Under the pieces are notes generated by a model that was given only the letters and a program-made list of their open reading frames with translations, was not told the DNA's origin and made no database searches. A stretch of DNA of 61,934 nucleotides from Flavobacteriales bacterium. GTDB lineage: Bacteria; Bacteroidota; Bacteroidia; Flavobacteriales_D; Crocinitomicaceae. Within the stretch, counting starts at the first letter, position 1. Every line of letters starts with the position of its first letter. The stretch spans positions 1 to 61,934 of the forward strand of contig CANCQX010000003.1 in the NCBI GenBank assembly GCA_947380375.1, in the 5' to 3' direction. Of the stretch, positions 51,693 through 60,759 are shown one piece after another. Both the position numbers and the translations under genes were made by a program.

Positions 51693-53483
51693 TTAAAAAC
51701 AGTAACTATTTGCTTCAATTAATTTAGACGCGATTAGTTGTCTTGAATCTCTTGGATTGAAAGAACTTGTTTTAGTAAATCGCTTTAATCCCATAAGCAT
51801 CATTCTCAATTCATCACCCTCAGCAAATGAGTTCAACGCATCTTTTCCAGCTTTTTCAATTTTTGAAGACGCGTCATAGAAAAAAGTTTTAACTATTGCT
51901 ATTTGCGCTAAAGAAGCTTGCTCATCTTTAAGTTGAATCATTTTTTCAACGCGTAACAATACAGACTCAGCTTGGTAAATCAAAATTGCTATATCTGCTA
52001 CATTCATCAAGATTTCTTGTTCTTTAGAAAGTGTTTGCATTAATTTCTGAACGGCAGAACCCGCTATCATTAATATTGATTTTTTAAATCCTTTTAAATA
52101 AAAGTGTTCATTTGCAAACACACCTTCTTTTTCTTCTTCAGCTTCAGGTATACTCATTAATTCACTCGCAACTTTTGTTGCTGGTCCTAATAAATCTAAT
52201 TCACCTTTCATAGCTTTTCGAAGCAACATGTCTACAATCAACATTCTATTGATTTCGTTTGTCCCTTCAAAAATTCGGTTAATTCTTGAATCTCTGTAAG
52301 CTTTTTCTACCGGAGATTCAGCCGAATACCCCATTCCTCCAAATATTTGAACAGCTTCATCAGAAACATAATCTAAACATTCTGAACCAGCTACTTTTAA
52401 AATAGCGCATTCGATAGCATAATCCTCAATTCCTTTTAAAGTTGCAGCTCCTTTATCCAATCCTTCCGCTATATGACTTTTTATTGCATCATCAATATTT
52501 TGACCAGCTCTGTAAGTTGCTGATTCAACAACAAAAGTTCTAATTGCCTGTTCAGCTATTTTATATCGTATAGCTCCGTATTTATCAATTGAACGTCCAA
52601 ATTGTTCGCGTTCTCCTGCATATTTTATAGAATCGATGATTGTTGCTTTTGCACCACCCATTACACCTGCCGCTAATTTAATACGCCCAATGTTTAAGAT
52701 GTTTAATGCTATTTTAAAACCAGCTTCTCGCTCACTCAACATATTCTCAACCGGAACTTTCACATTGTTAAAGAAAACTTGACGAGTTGAAGATCCTTTG
52801 ATACCCATTTTTTTCTCTTCAGGATTCAAAGAAACACCTTCCCATTTCGCTTCAACTAAGAAAGCTGATAAATTTTTATCATCTCCAATTTTAGCAAATA
52901 CAGTCATTAAATCTGCAAAACCACCATTGGTAATCCACATTTTTTGACCTGTAATAGAATAATATTTTCCGTCTTCTGACAACGTAGCCTTTGTTTTTCC
53001 AGAATTTGCATCAGATCCTGAACTTGGTTCAGTTAAACAATAAGCAGCTTTCCACTCACCTACAGCTAACTTAGGAATGTATTTTGATTTTTGTTCTTCA
53101 GTTCCATAATACAACAATGGCAATGTTCCAATTCCTGTATGGGCTCCATAGGCAACAGAGAAAGAATGCCCCTTCCCTAAATGTTCGGTAGCTAAAAGAG
53201 ATGTTTTAAAATCAACGCCCATCCCTCCTAATTCTTCAGGAACAGACATACCTAACATTCCTAATTCACCTGCTTTATCTAGCAATGAAACCATTAAACC
53301 TTCTTCCATAGAATCAATCCTATCAATTACAGGATATACTTCCTGATCAATAAAATCATCACACATTTGAGCAATCATCTGATGCTCTTCTGTCCATTCT
53401 TCCGGTGTAAATATTTCACTTGAGTGGGTAGTACGAATCAAAAATTCCCCCCCTTTTATCGGTTTATTGTTTTCTGTTGACAT
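51693..53483 (-). CDS. Acyl-CoA dehydrogenase, large form
   Basis: The 596-residue protein has the acyl-CoA dehydrogenase signature YCLTEPSSGSDANS and a FAD-binding mid-domain. The C-terminal DEAVQIFGGMGYSAESPVEKAYRDSRINRIFEGTNEINRM carries the catalytic-region glutamate. A C-terminal extension (about 440-596) is typical of the long family and extends the helical domain. It oxidises acyl-CoA to enoyl-CoA in fatty acid or branched-chain breakdown; the chain length is not determined. The 3-hydroxyacyl-CoA dehydrogenase at 60760 may act further along the same pathway. Confidence 0.93.
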   Translation of the reverse strand: MSTENNKPIKGGEFLIRTTHSSEIFTPEEWTEEHQMIAQMCDDFIDQEVYPVIDRIDSMEEGLMVSLLDKAGELGMLGMSVPEELGGMGVDFKTSLLATEHLGKGHSFSVAYGAHTGIGTLPLLYYGTEEQKSKYIPKLAVGEWKAAYCLTEPSSGSDANSGKTKATLSEDGKYYSITGQKMWITNGGFADLMTVFAKIGDDKNLSAFLVEAKWEGVSLNPEEKKMGIKGSSTRQVFFNNVKVPVENMLSEREAGFKIALNILNIGRIKLAAGVMGGAKATIIDSIKYAGEREQFGRSIDKYGAIRYKIAEQAIRTFVVESATYRAGQNIDDAIKSHIAEGLDKGAATLKGIEDYAIECAILKVAGSECLDYVSDEAVQIFGGMGYSAESPVEKAYRDSRINRIFEGTNEINRMLIVDMLLRKAMKGELDLLGPATKVASELMSIPEAEEEKEGVFANEHFYLKGFKKSILMIAGSAVQKLMQTLSKEQEILMNVADIAILIYQAESVLLRVEKMIQLKDEQASLAQIAIVKTFFYDASSKIEKAGKDALNSFAEGDELRMMLMGLKRFTKTSSFNPRDSRQLIASKLIEANSYCF

Positions 53484-53572
53484 CTATTTAATGTTTAGTT
53501 ACTATCTTCTTTCTGCTAATGTAACAAAAGGATTTATTTTTTTATAACTAAATAACTTTTTTCTAAGATATT

Positions 53573-54340
53573 TTATTCAACTGATTGATCTTCATTGAAA
53601 AAAGATGCATCTTCAGTCTTAATTGATTTTGAAACTAAATTATTGATTTCTGACAGCTCATTTGAAGTTAAATCTCTCCATTTTCCAGAAGCAATTCCAT
53701 CTAAAGTTATATTCATTATCCTCAATCTCTTGAGACGGTATACCTTATAACCCAAATAATCGCACATTCTACGAATTTGACGGTTCAATCCTTGGGTTAA
53801 AATTATTTTGAATACAAATTCACTTTCTTGTTCAACAAAACATTTTTGAGTAACCGTATCTAAAATTGGAATTCCATTACTCATTTGATCAATAAAATCT
53901 TGCGTTATTGGCTTATGAACCATTACCGCATATTCTTTTTCATGATTATTTCCAGCTCTTAGTATCTTATTTACGATATCCCCATCATTAGTCAGAAATA
54001 TAAGCCCTTCCGATGGTTTATCTAATCTACCAATTGGGAAAATCCGCTCTTTGTGATTAATAAAATCAATGATATTACCTTCAATATCTCGCTCTGTTGT
54101 ACACGTAATCCCTACTGGTTTATTAAAGGCAATATAAATCAATTTGGATTCACGAACCAATAATTTACCATCGATAGAAATTTCATCATTTATAGATGCC
54201 TTATCACCTAAAACACCTATTTTACCATTCAATAAAACCCTACCTTCCTCGATAATTTTATCTGCTGCCCTTCTTGAACAAAAGCCCGTATCACTAATTG
54301 CTTTGTTCAAACGAATTGAATTTATAGAATTTTCTTCCAT
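53573..54340 (-). CDS. rluF: 23S rRNA pseudouridine(2604) synthase (RluF type)
   Basis: The 255-residue protein has an S4 RNA-binding domain (about 8-55, LNKAISDTGFCSRRAADKIIEEGRVLLNG). The RsuA-family catalytic segment GRLDKPSEGLIFLTNDGD carries the nucleophilic Asp, and GLNRQIRRMCDYLGY follows. The NNHEKEYAVMV wording points to RluF rather than RluB or RsuA. It follows the DEFD helicase by 15 bases, so a ribosome-assembly helicase and a 23S modification enzyme appear to be one transcription unit. Confidence 0.88.
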   Translation of the reverse strand: MEENSINSIRLNKAISDTGFCSRRAADKIIEEGRVLLNGKIGVLGDKASINDEISIDGKLLVRESKLIYIAFNKPVGITCTTERDIEGNIIDFINHKERIFPIGRLDKPSEGLIFLTNDGDIVNKILRAGNNHEKEYAVMVHKPITQDFIDQMSNGIPILDTVTQKCFVEQESEFVFKIILTQGLNRQIRRMCDYLGYKVYRLKRLRIMNITLDGIASGKWRDLTSNELSEINNLVSKSIKTEDASFFNEDQSVE

Positions 54341-54355
54341 ATTCGAAGTTATTTA

Positions 54356-55666
54356 CTATTGAGCAATTTCAATTTTTAATTTTTTACCTTTCACCTTTTC
54401 GTTCTGAATATCTTGAAGTAATTGTGAAACTTTATTTCTTTTTACTGAGGCGTAAGAACTAAAATCTTGAACGATGATTAATCCTAAATCAAATTTTTCT
54501 AAATTCCCTTTTTTAGAAAGAAATCCAACGATATCTATTTTATTAATTTTATCTTTTTTACCTCCACTCAAATAAAGAGTAACCCATTCTGGTTTTTTCG
54601 GCATAGAATTATCGTCTTTCAACTTTACTGTTTCTGGACGTTTCTTTATATAATCAGGCATATCTTCATCACGAGACATTAATAAGAACGATGTACCTGT
54701 CGCTGACATACGAGCAGTTCTTCCATTTCTATGAATAAATCCATCCTCTTTTGGAGGCATGTGGTAATGAATAATATATTTAATTTCAGGAATATCTAAA
54801 CCACGAGCTGCAAGATCTGTTGTTATTAAATAATTAGAACTTCCATTTCTGAACTTAATCATAGTTCTTTCTCGTTCTGTTTGATCCAACCCACCGTGAA
54901 AGAATGTATTTACTACTCCCATTTCAGTCAAAAAATCAGAAATTCTTTCAACTGTATCTCTATGATTACAAAAAACAATAGTAGATTCATTTGAATTCTG
55001 ACATAATAAATCAAAAAGTGTTTGCAGTTTATCTTTGTCTTCAGACATTACTAACTTCAAAGTCAGTCCCTCCGATTTTCCAGATAAATAATTAAGCTGA
55101 ATAGGATCAATAATACCCGTAAAAGAAGGGATTTCTTTCATTTCAGTCGCCGAAATAAGCATTCGTTTTTGAAGACTATTTAATTGTCCGACGATGTACC
55201 CCATTTCTTCTTGAAATCCCATTTCTAGAGATTTATCGAATTCGTCTAAGATCAAAGTTTTCACTTTGCTTAAATCTAAATTCCCCCTATTCACGTGATC
55301 ACAAATTCTACCAGGTGTTCCAACTAATACAGCTGGAGCTTGCGTGAAATTATTTTCTTCTACTTTTATAGAATGGCCTCCATAAGTTGAATTTACTTTG
55401 AAAGTTGTACCTAGCGATCTGAAAACTTCCTCAATTTGAATTGCTAATTCACGAGATGGCGTTACGATTAAGGCTTGAACGTAATCTAAATTAGCATTTA
55501 AATGACCTAATAATGGTAACAAAAATGCTAATGTTTTACCTGATCCTGTTGGAGATAATAAAACACAATCTTCTTGACCTTTGTTTGCTTCAATTGAAGC
55601 TATTTGCATTTCGTTTAAAGCTTCAATTTTTAAATTTGAAATCGCTTTTTGAATTTGATTTTCCAT
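54356..55666 (-). CDS. DEAD-box RNA helicase with DbpA-type RNA-binding tail, motif II DEFD
   Basis: The 436-residue protein has both RecA domains: Q-motif region, motif I SPTGSGKT, motif II DEFD (instead of DEAD), motif III SAT and motif VI HRNGRTAR. The C-terminal tail (about 362-436, TLYLSGGKKDKINKIDIVGFLSKKG) resembles the DbpA domain that binds 23S rRNA hairpin 92. It is probably a 50S-assembly helicase. The helicase and rluF may be co-transcribed. An imperfect hairpin lies 15 bases upstream of the start (55681-55720), in the presumed leader. Confidence 0.9.
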   Translation of the reverse strand: MENQIQKAISNLKIEALNEMQIASIEANKGQEDCVLLSPTGSGKTLAFLLPLLGHLNANLDYVQALIVTPSRELAIQIEEVFRSLGTTFKVNSTYGGHSIKVEENNFTQAPAVLVGTPGRICDHVNRGNLDLSKVKTLILDEFDKSLEMGFQEEMGYIVGQLNSLQKRMLISATEMKEIPSFTGIIDPIQLNYLSGKSEGLTLKLVMSEDKDKLQTLFDLLCQNSNESTIVFCNHRDTVERISDFLTEMGVVNTFFHGGLDQTERERTMIKFRNGSSNYLITTDLAARGLDIPEIKYIIHYHMPPKEDGFIHRNGRTARMSATGTSFLLMSRDEDMPDYIKKRPETVKLKDDNSMPKKPEWVTLYLSGGKKDKINKIDIVGFLSKKGNLEKFDLGLIIVQDFSSYASVKRNKVSQLLQDIQNEKVKGKKLKIEIAQ

Positions 55667-55680
55667 TGAGTATTTTAATA

Positions 55681-55720
55681 GATATTCTCAATCTTCCAAA
55701 GGAAGCAGGGGAAGAATATT
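55681..55720 (-). promoter_or_regulatory. Imperfect hairpin in the helicase leader
   Basis: An inner stem CTTCC/GGAAG (55693-55697 with 55701-55705, loop AAA) and an outer 7-bp stem (55682-55688 with 55713-55719) form a hairpin of about 40 bases. It ends 15 bases before the start of the DEFD helicase. As RNA it could hide the ribosome site and be opened by the helicase itself. This is inference from position. Confidence 0.4.
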
Positions 55721-55778
55721 TTAATTTTACAAAATTTATAATCACTTATTCACACATCACAAATGTCCTCCCCCTCAA

Positions 55779-55796
55779 TCCCCCTCCGAAGGGGGA
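55779..55796. repeat. GC-rich palindrome in a GC-rich intergenic island
   Basis: TCCCCCT (55779-55785) and AGGGGGA (55790-55796) flank a CCGA loop, preceded by CCTCCCCCTCAA. The base composition stands out sharply in an AT-rich chromosome. From memory, similar C-tract/G-tract palindromes recur in Flavobacteriia intergenic regions. The rest of 55667-55888 has no gene. Confidence 0.6.
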
Positions 55797-55888
55797 AACA
55801 CATTTGTAAATCTTATTCTAAACTACCTTATTGTTAAAAGTATTACATTGTGCATCTAACAAACACATATCTAAAAACTAACAGCTAA

Positions 55889-57196
55889 TTACTTATTTCC
55901 TTGCCAAGACCATTTTTTCTTTGGATTTCTATCGGCTTTTGGAACACTATCTCCAGCTGTTCTATTACCTGTACCCTTATCTTGTCTTTTATTAGGATTA
56001 ACTGGGCGTTGATTTCTAGATTGAGGAGCAGCTTTTGCTTTTCCTTCAGGAATCAAATTTTGTGCAGGAAAAGGATGATCATTATTTACTGGAAGTTGAA
56101 TATCTATCAGTTTTTGAATGTCTCTTAAATATTCTCTTTCTTCTACATCACAAAATGTAATTGCTTTTCCATTTGCCCCTGCTCTACCCGTTCTACCAAT
56201 TCGGTGAACGTATGTTTCGGGTATATTTGGAATTTCATAATTTATAACAAATGCTAATTCATCGATATCAATTCCACGAGCTGCGATATCAGTAGCTACT
56301 AAAACACGAGTTGTATGATCTTTGAAATTCTTTAAAGCTCTTTGTCTTGCATTTTGAGATTTGTTTCCGTGAATTGCTTCAGCTGTTATTCCTTCTTTAG
56401 CAAGAATTTTAACTACTTTATCAGCTCCGTGTTTTGTTCGTGTAAAAACTAAAGCCGTTACGATAGATTTATCTTGTAATGTATGAATTAATAAATCTTT
56501 TTTATTCGAATTGTCAACGTAAAATAATTCTTGTTGAATCGTTTCAGCTGTAGAAGAAACCGGAGTAACTTCAACTCTATCAGGATTTGTAAGAATTGTA
56601 CTCGCTAAAACCATTATTGATTCAGGCATAGTAGCTGAAAAGAAAAGAGATTGACGTTTAGCTGGAATTACTTTTAAAAGTTTTTTCACATCGTGAACAA
56701 ATCCCATATCTAACATTCTATCAGCTTCATCTAAAACGAAAATACCTACATCATTCAACTTAATAAATCCTTGACCTATTAAATCTAATAATCTTCCAGG
56801 AGTAGCTATTAAAATTTCAACACCTGCTTTTAAAGCATTTACTTGTGGGTTTTGAGGAACCCCCCCAAAAATTACAGTCGAACGTAAATTCGTATTTCTA
56901 CCGTAATTATTAAAACTTTCATTTATTTGAATTGCCAACTCTCTTGTCGGAGTGATAATCAATGCTTTGATCTTTCTCGGACCTCTATCGTTTCCTTTTT
57001 GATTGTACAATTGTTGTAAAATAGGAATAGCAAAAGCAGCTGTTTTACCAGTTCCAGTTTGGGCACAACCTAATAAATCGCCACCTTTTAGGATAATTGG
57101 AATTGATTTTTCTTGGATTGGGGTTGGAGTTGTATAACCTTCATTTTTAAGAGCGTTTAAGATCGGCTCTATAAGATCTAATTGTTCAAATGTCAT
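55889..57196 (-). CDS. DEAD-box RNA helicase, RhlE type
   Basis: The 435-residue protein has the Q-motif [10 protein letters not shown], motif [12 protein letters not shown], motif [14 protein letters not shown], motif III SAT and motif [13 protein letters not shown] basic, Asn/Gln/Arg-rich tail (about 375-435, [15 protein letters not shown]) probably aids RNA binding. RhlE-type helicases act in ribosome assembly, RNA turnover and cold adaptation. It has its own TATATTTG promoter at 57264-57271, with a leader of about 60 bases. Confidence 0.93.
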   Translation of the reverse strand: MTFEQLDLIEPILNALKNEGYTTPTPIQEKSIPIILKGGDLLGCAQTGTGKTAAFAIPILQQLYNQKGNDRGPRKIKALIITPTRELAIQINESFNNYGRNTNLRSTVIFGGVPQNPQVNALKAGVEILIATPGRLLDLIGQGFIKLNDVGIFVLDEADRMLDMGFVHDVKKLLKVIPAKRQSLFFSATMPESIMVLASTILTNPDRVEVTPVSSTAETIQQELFYVDNSNKKDLLIHTLQDKSIVTALVFTRTKHGADKVVKILAKEGITAEAIHGNKSQNARQRALKNFKDHTTRVLVATDIAARGIDIDELAFVINYEIPNIPETYVHRIGRTGRAGANGKAITFCDVEEREYLRDIQKLIDIQLPVNNDHPFPAQNLIPEGKAKAAPQSRNQRPVNPNKRQDKGTGNRTAGDSVPKADRNPKKKWSWQGNK

Positions 57197-57263
57197 AAAT
57201 TTTGTTTCTATTGGTTCTCCTATTTTGAACTGCTAAGAACCTCAAGGAGCTTGTAATTTAATA

Positions 57264-57271
57264 CAAATATA
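57264..57271 (-). promoter_or_regulatory. -7 promoter element (TATATTTG) for the RhlE-type helicase
   Basis: A perfect TAnnTTTG match on the minus strand, 67 bases upstream of the ATG at 57196, implying a leader of about 60 nucleotides as often seen for DEAD-box genes under cold-shock control. Cold control is inference. Confidence 0.6.
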
Positions 57272-57348
57272 CAGTATTTTGTTGAATTAAAGATAATGCT
57301 TTAGATAGACGAAATAGTCCTGCTAATATTTAAATCTAAAAATTCGGA

Positions 57349-58410
57349 TTATTTTCGAGAGCGATTTATCGGAAGTCTATTCCCTAATAAAAAACCCCAC
57401 GGTTTTAATGCATCGATATGATCAAAAATAACTTTAATAATTGCCGTTATTGGAATTGACAAAAACATTCCTGATAAACCCCAAAGTGCACCACCAATCA
57501 GGACTACGATAACCGAAACGAACGCATTGATCTGAACTCTCGACGCAACTATTTTAGGTATAATATAATTATTATCAATTAATTGAATTATAGAATACAT
57601 AGCCATCACATATAGCATATAAACTGGCGTCTTTGTAACTAGAGCAACACCCATAAAAACAACTACACCAATAATTCCCCCTAAATATGGAATAACATTT
57701 AATATAGCTCCTAAAATCCCTAAAAGAATTGCATAATCAATATCTAAAACAATTAATCCAATGGAATTTAAAACAGCAATTATTATCATTTCAACTAACA
57801 ATCCAACTAGATAACTTTGCACAATTACTTTAGAATTATGGAGGACTTCTGCGACAGTTTTATGATATTCTGCTTTAAATAATTTTCTTAAAAATTCCAA
57901 AAACAAAGGTTTGTAATACAAAATCATTATAAGATATACTGGCATTATTAACACAGTTACTAATGATTGTCCTAAACGTGAAATTGATTCTCCTATTGCT
58001 AAATTACGAATTATGTCTTTTTGTGTTCCAATAATCCAAGAATTTACATCACTAACCTTGAGATTAAACTCTAATGAAATCCATTGAATAAATTGACCGC
58101 TCATTTCATTAAATTTAACTTGAAGTTTAGGAAGTGTATCGCTAAAAAATGATAATTGAGAAACGATAATATACACAATACTAAAAATAAATACCGTCGC
58201 AATTAAAACAGCACAAGTGATCGCTAAAATTCTACTCATTTTTTTCAAAAACAGATTTACCAATGGATTTAATAAAATAGCTAAAATAAGAGCGTAAACT
58301 ATAGGTGAAATTATATTTTGACCATAATGTAAAATAAATACAAATGCAAAACAACTAATTGAAATGAGAGCAATTTTTGCGTAAAAAGGGATAGTTACAT
58401 TTTTATTCAT
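57349..58410 (-). CDS. AI-2E family transporter (PerM-like permease)
   Basis: The 353-residue protein has about eight hydrophobic spans grouped as in AI-2E/PerM proteins. It has the C-terminal segment PYLGGIIGVVVFMGVAL and IDNNYIIPKIVASRVQINAFVSVIVVLIGGALWGLSGMFLSIP. The family carries out efflux or exchange across the inner membrane, and few substrates are known. A longer frame from 58464 would add 18 residues (MCIWSFKLIR...), but the ATG at 58410 better matches family starts. It follows nnrD by 65 bases. Confidence 0.85.
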   Translation of the reverse strand: MNKNVTIPFYAKIALISISCFAFVFILHYGQNIISPIVYALILAILLNPLVNLFLKKMSRILAITCAVLIATVFIFSIVYIIVSQLSFFSDTLPKLQVKFNEMSGQFIQWISLEFNLKVSDVNSWIIGTQKDIIRNLAIGESISRLGQSLVTVLIMPVYLIMILYYKPLFLEFLRKLFKAEYHKTVAEVLHNSKVIVQSYLVGLLVEMIIIAVLNSIGLIVLDIDYAILLGILGAILNVIPYLGGIIGVVVFMGVALVTKTPVYMLYVMAMYSIIQLIDNNYIIPKIVASRVQINAFVSVIVVLIGGALWGLSGMFLSIPITAIIKVIFDHIDALKPWGFLLGNRLPINRSRK

Positions 58411-58475
58411 ATCTATTTTTTTAATAATTATTAATCGAATTAATTTAAACGACCAAATGCACAATTAACAAAACA

Positions 58476-59297
58476 CTAAAAAATCTCCTTAAAAGCTTCT
58501 CCTATATTTTCAATAACATCGGAAATCAACATACTTTCCTCACTTTGATTTATTAATGTACAATCAGCAGCTAATCCGTGAATAAAAACACCTAATTGAG
58601 CGGCAATAAATGATTCATATTTTTGTGCTAAAAAAGATGTTATCATACCTGTCAATGCATCTCCAGAACCACCTTTTGCTAATCCAGAATTTCCGGTAGT
58701 GTTTAAAAATGAAGTTTCACCATTTGTTATTAAGGTAGGATTTCCTTTTAGAACAATAACACAATTTAACTCTTTGGCTTTTTGTATTGCTTTTTGTTGT
58801 CTTTCTTCTAAATTATTGTGTTCTCCGAATAATCGATCAAATTCTTTTGTATGAGGAGTTAATATTGAATTTAGCGGAAGTTTATTTAAAACATCTTTTT
58901 CAATTGAAAGAATAGTTATAGCATCTGCATCAAAAACAATAGGTTGATTAATATTATAAAATATTTTTTGAAACAAATTAACTGAAACCTCATCTATACC
59001 AAAAGCTGGTCCAATAGCGACAGCAGAAAAAACTGAAAAATCTATAATTTCATTTTCTCTAAATTGAAGAATTGCTTCAGGTAAACTAGATTGAAGAATA
59101 AATCTTTCTTCTTCAGGAATATTAACAGTTAACAAACCAACACCCGAACGTAAACACGCTTTTGATGAAATCACAGCAGCCCCCATTCTACCTTTTGAGC
59201 CCGCAAAAATTAAGGCGTGGCCAAAAGTTCCTTTGTGGGAATCTTGAACTCTAACTTTCAATAATGTTTTAATATATTCTAAACTCAAAACTTTCAT
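58476..59297 (-). CDS. nnrD: ADP-dependent NAD(P)H-hydrate dehydratase (YjeF C-terminal domain)
   Basis: The 273-residue protein has the ribokinase-like dehydratase motifs: HKGTFGHALIFAGSKGRMGAAVISS, the LTPHTKEFDRLFG segment and the GLAKGGSGDALTGMI catalytic loop with Asp. It repairs damaged NAD(P)H using ADP. The N-terminal epimerase half (NnrE) found fused in many bacteria is absent, so an epimerase should be encoded elsewhere. A longer frame from 59330 would add 11 residues; the ATG at 59297 is preferred. Confidence 0.9.
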   Translation of the reverse strand: MKVLSLEYIKTLLKVRVQDSHKGTFGHALIFAGSKGRMGAAVISSKACLRSGVGLLTVNIPEEERFILQSSLPEAILQFRENEIIDFSVFSAVAIGPAFGIDEVSVNLFQKIFYNINQPIVFDADAITILSIEKDVLNKLPLNSILTPHTKEFDRLFGEHNNLEERQQKAIQKAKELNCVIVLKGNPTLITNGETSFLNTTGNSGLAKGGSGDALTGMITSFLAQKYESFIAAQLGVFIHGLAADCTLINQSEESMLISDVIENIGEAFKEIF

Positions 59298-59455
59298 AAT
59301 ACATCTTTTCCTAATGAAATGTTCAAACAACTAAAATTCTTTGTAAATCAACATAAAAAAAGAAGATGTAAATCAATAATTCATCAAATATGACGAGAAT
59401 CAGAAAAGCTAGTTGGATTAATTCAGAAAATAGTTAATTCCTAAATTGAAAAACT

Positions 59456-59463
59456 TATTTTTG
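59456..59463 (+). promoter_or_regulatory. -7 promoter element (TATTTTTG) for the 59493 gene
   Basis: A perfect TAnnTTTG match 29 bases upstream of the ATG at 59493, giving a leader of about 22 nucleotides. It starts a probable two-gene transcript with the PaaI thioesterase. Confidence 0.6.
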
Positions 59464-59492
59464 CACCATTCAAAAATTCAATAGATTAAAAT

Positions 59493-59978
59493 ATGAAACA
59501 CGTATCCTTAAAAAGTATAGAAGCAGCCATTAAAAAAGTAGATAATCTTGATGATGATGGTTTAGAAAGATTATCAGAAACGTATGCTTTAGCGCAAGAA
59601 ACACTTCTAGGATATGTGATGTCAGCTGCTTTGGAATATGAAAATGAAAAATTAGAAGGACTTTTAATTTATTATTATTGTCTACTTTCTGAAACTTTTG
59701 CTCAAGAAGGATTGAGAATTAGAACAATTACTGAAGAAGACATTGATACTTTCGAAGAGCCTTATTTCCAAATGTTAGATTTGTATTTCGAAAATGATGA
59801 CGAAGAAGTTCTTGAATCTTTCTGTGACCAACCTGATCTTGCTCAATTTATGGCAATGGAAATAAGCACAGAAGATGTTGACGGAACAAGTTTAGATGAT
59901 GAAACAGCTACTCAATTATTCATTGTTACGTTGGCGATGATTACCTTAATGGGTAGAGCAATCATTATTGAGAATTAA
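59493..59978 (+). CDS. Acidic protein of unknown function
   Basis: The 161-residue protein is very acidic (many Glu and Asp, for example ITEEDIDTFEEPYFQMLDLYFENDDEEVLESF) and mostly helical, with no signal peptide. A hydrophobic C-terminal stretch (LFIVTLAMITLMGRAIII) could be a buried helix or a membrane segment. I recognise no family. It is followed 12 bases later by a PaaI thioesterase gene, which suggests a shared transcript. Confidence 0.75.
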   Translation: MKHVSLKSIEAAIKKVDNLDDDGLERLSETYALAQETLLGYVMSAALEYENEKLEGLLIYYYCLLSETFAQEGLRIRTITEEDIDTFEEPYFQMLDLYFENDDEEVLESFCDQPDLAQFMAMEISTEDVDGTSLDDETATQLFIVTLAMITLMGRAIIIEN

Positions 59979-59990
59979 TTAAATAAAAGT

Positions 59991-60398
59991 ATGTTAACTC
60001 CAAAACAAATTGTTTCCATTATGATGGAGAAAGACGCGTTTAGCCAATGGCTTGGAATTAATATTGATAAAATTGAACTTGGCAATTGTGTATTAAGTTG
60101 TCAAGTAAAAGAAGAAATGCTGAATGGCTTTCAAATACTTCACGGCGGAATTAGTTACTCTTTAGCTGATTCCGCTTTGGCTTTTGCCTCTAATAGTTAT
60201 GGGAATAAATGTGTCAGCATAGAAACCTCAATTTCTCATACTCGTCCTGCTAAAATTGGAGATATTTTAACCGCTACTTGTAAAGAAATTAACCGAGGAA
60301 GAACAATCGGAATCTATGAAGTTGCAGTAACCAATCAAGATCAAAAATTAATAGCCATTTTCAAGGGTACGGTAAGTATCTCTGGTGATACTTGGTGA
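59991..60398 (+). CDS. PaaI-type hotdog-fold thioesterase
   Basis: The 135-residue protein has the hotdog-fold segment MLNGFQILHGGISYSLADSALAFA with the HGG nucleophile-binding loop and Asp in the central helix, as in PaaI-like thioesterases. These hydrolyse acyl-CoA thioesters, often phenylacetyl-CoA derivatives. The lack of other paa genes here means the true substrate is open. It is probably co-transcribed with the acidic protein before it. Confidence 0.9.
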   Translation: MLTPKQIVSIMMEKDAFSQWLGINIDKIELGNCVLSCQVKEEMLNGFQILHGGISYSLADSALAFASNSYGNKCVSIETSISHTRPAKIGDILTATCKEINRGRTIGIYEVAVTNQDQKLIAIFKGTVSISGDTW

Positions 60399-60404
60399 AA
60401 TTTG

Positions 60405-60649
60405 TTTTAACCACAGAGGACACAGAGTTTTTCACTGAGTAACACAGTGTTCTTGTTTTTGATTTGAAATACTCCTAAATTAAATCTTAATCCTATTCTC
60501 TATTCATTTTGCTACAAAGTTCATAATAAACTTTATAATACTCCGTGAAGAACTCATTTTAAACACTGTATTAAAAAACTGCCACATCCCTAACAAAATA
60601 AAAACTCTGTGAGCCTCCGTGCAAAACTCATTTAACTCTGTGGTTAAAA
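60405..60649. mobile_element. 245-bp element with 14-bp perfect terminal inverted repeats (MITE-like)
   Basis: TTTTAACCACAGAG (60405-60418) and its exact complement (60636-60649) bound the element. Inside are repeats of CACAGAG/CTCTGTG and two direct copies of CTCCGTG-x-A-x-AACTCATTT (about 60542 and 60615). It holds no ORF and fills most of the 361-bp gap 60399-60759. From memory, similar CACAGAG-rich strings occur in many bacterial genomes. Origin by transposition is inferred from the TIRs; no flanking target duplication was identified. Confidence 0.6.
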
Positions 60650-60759
60650 AACAACTCTGCAATAAATTTATTTTATCACTTTTAAGTAAAGTTTTAAATA
60701 TCTTCTTACATTAGGTATTTAATTCAAAAAAGAACTCAAAACGTAATAAAAATATACAT

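Noticed and set aside
55681-55888. Hidden gene in the helicase gap
   Set aside because: The plus-strand frame overlapping 55513-55809 lies antisense to the helicase start and runs through the palindromes; no family was recognised.
60405-60649. CRISPR-like array or tandem array
   Set aside because: The words repeat irregularly without equal spacers and are bounded by inverted ends, so a MITE-like element fits better. I saw no CRISPR array anywhere in the window.
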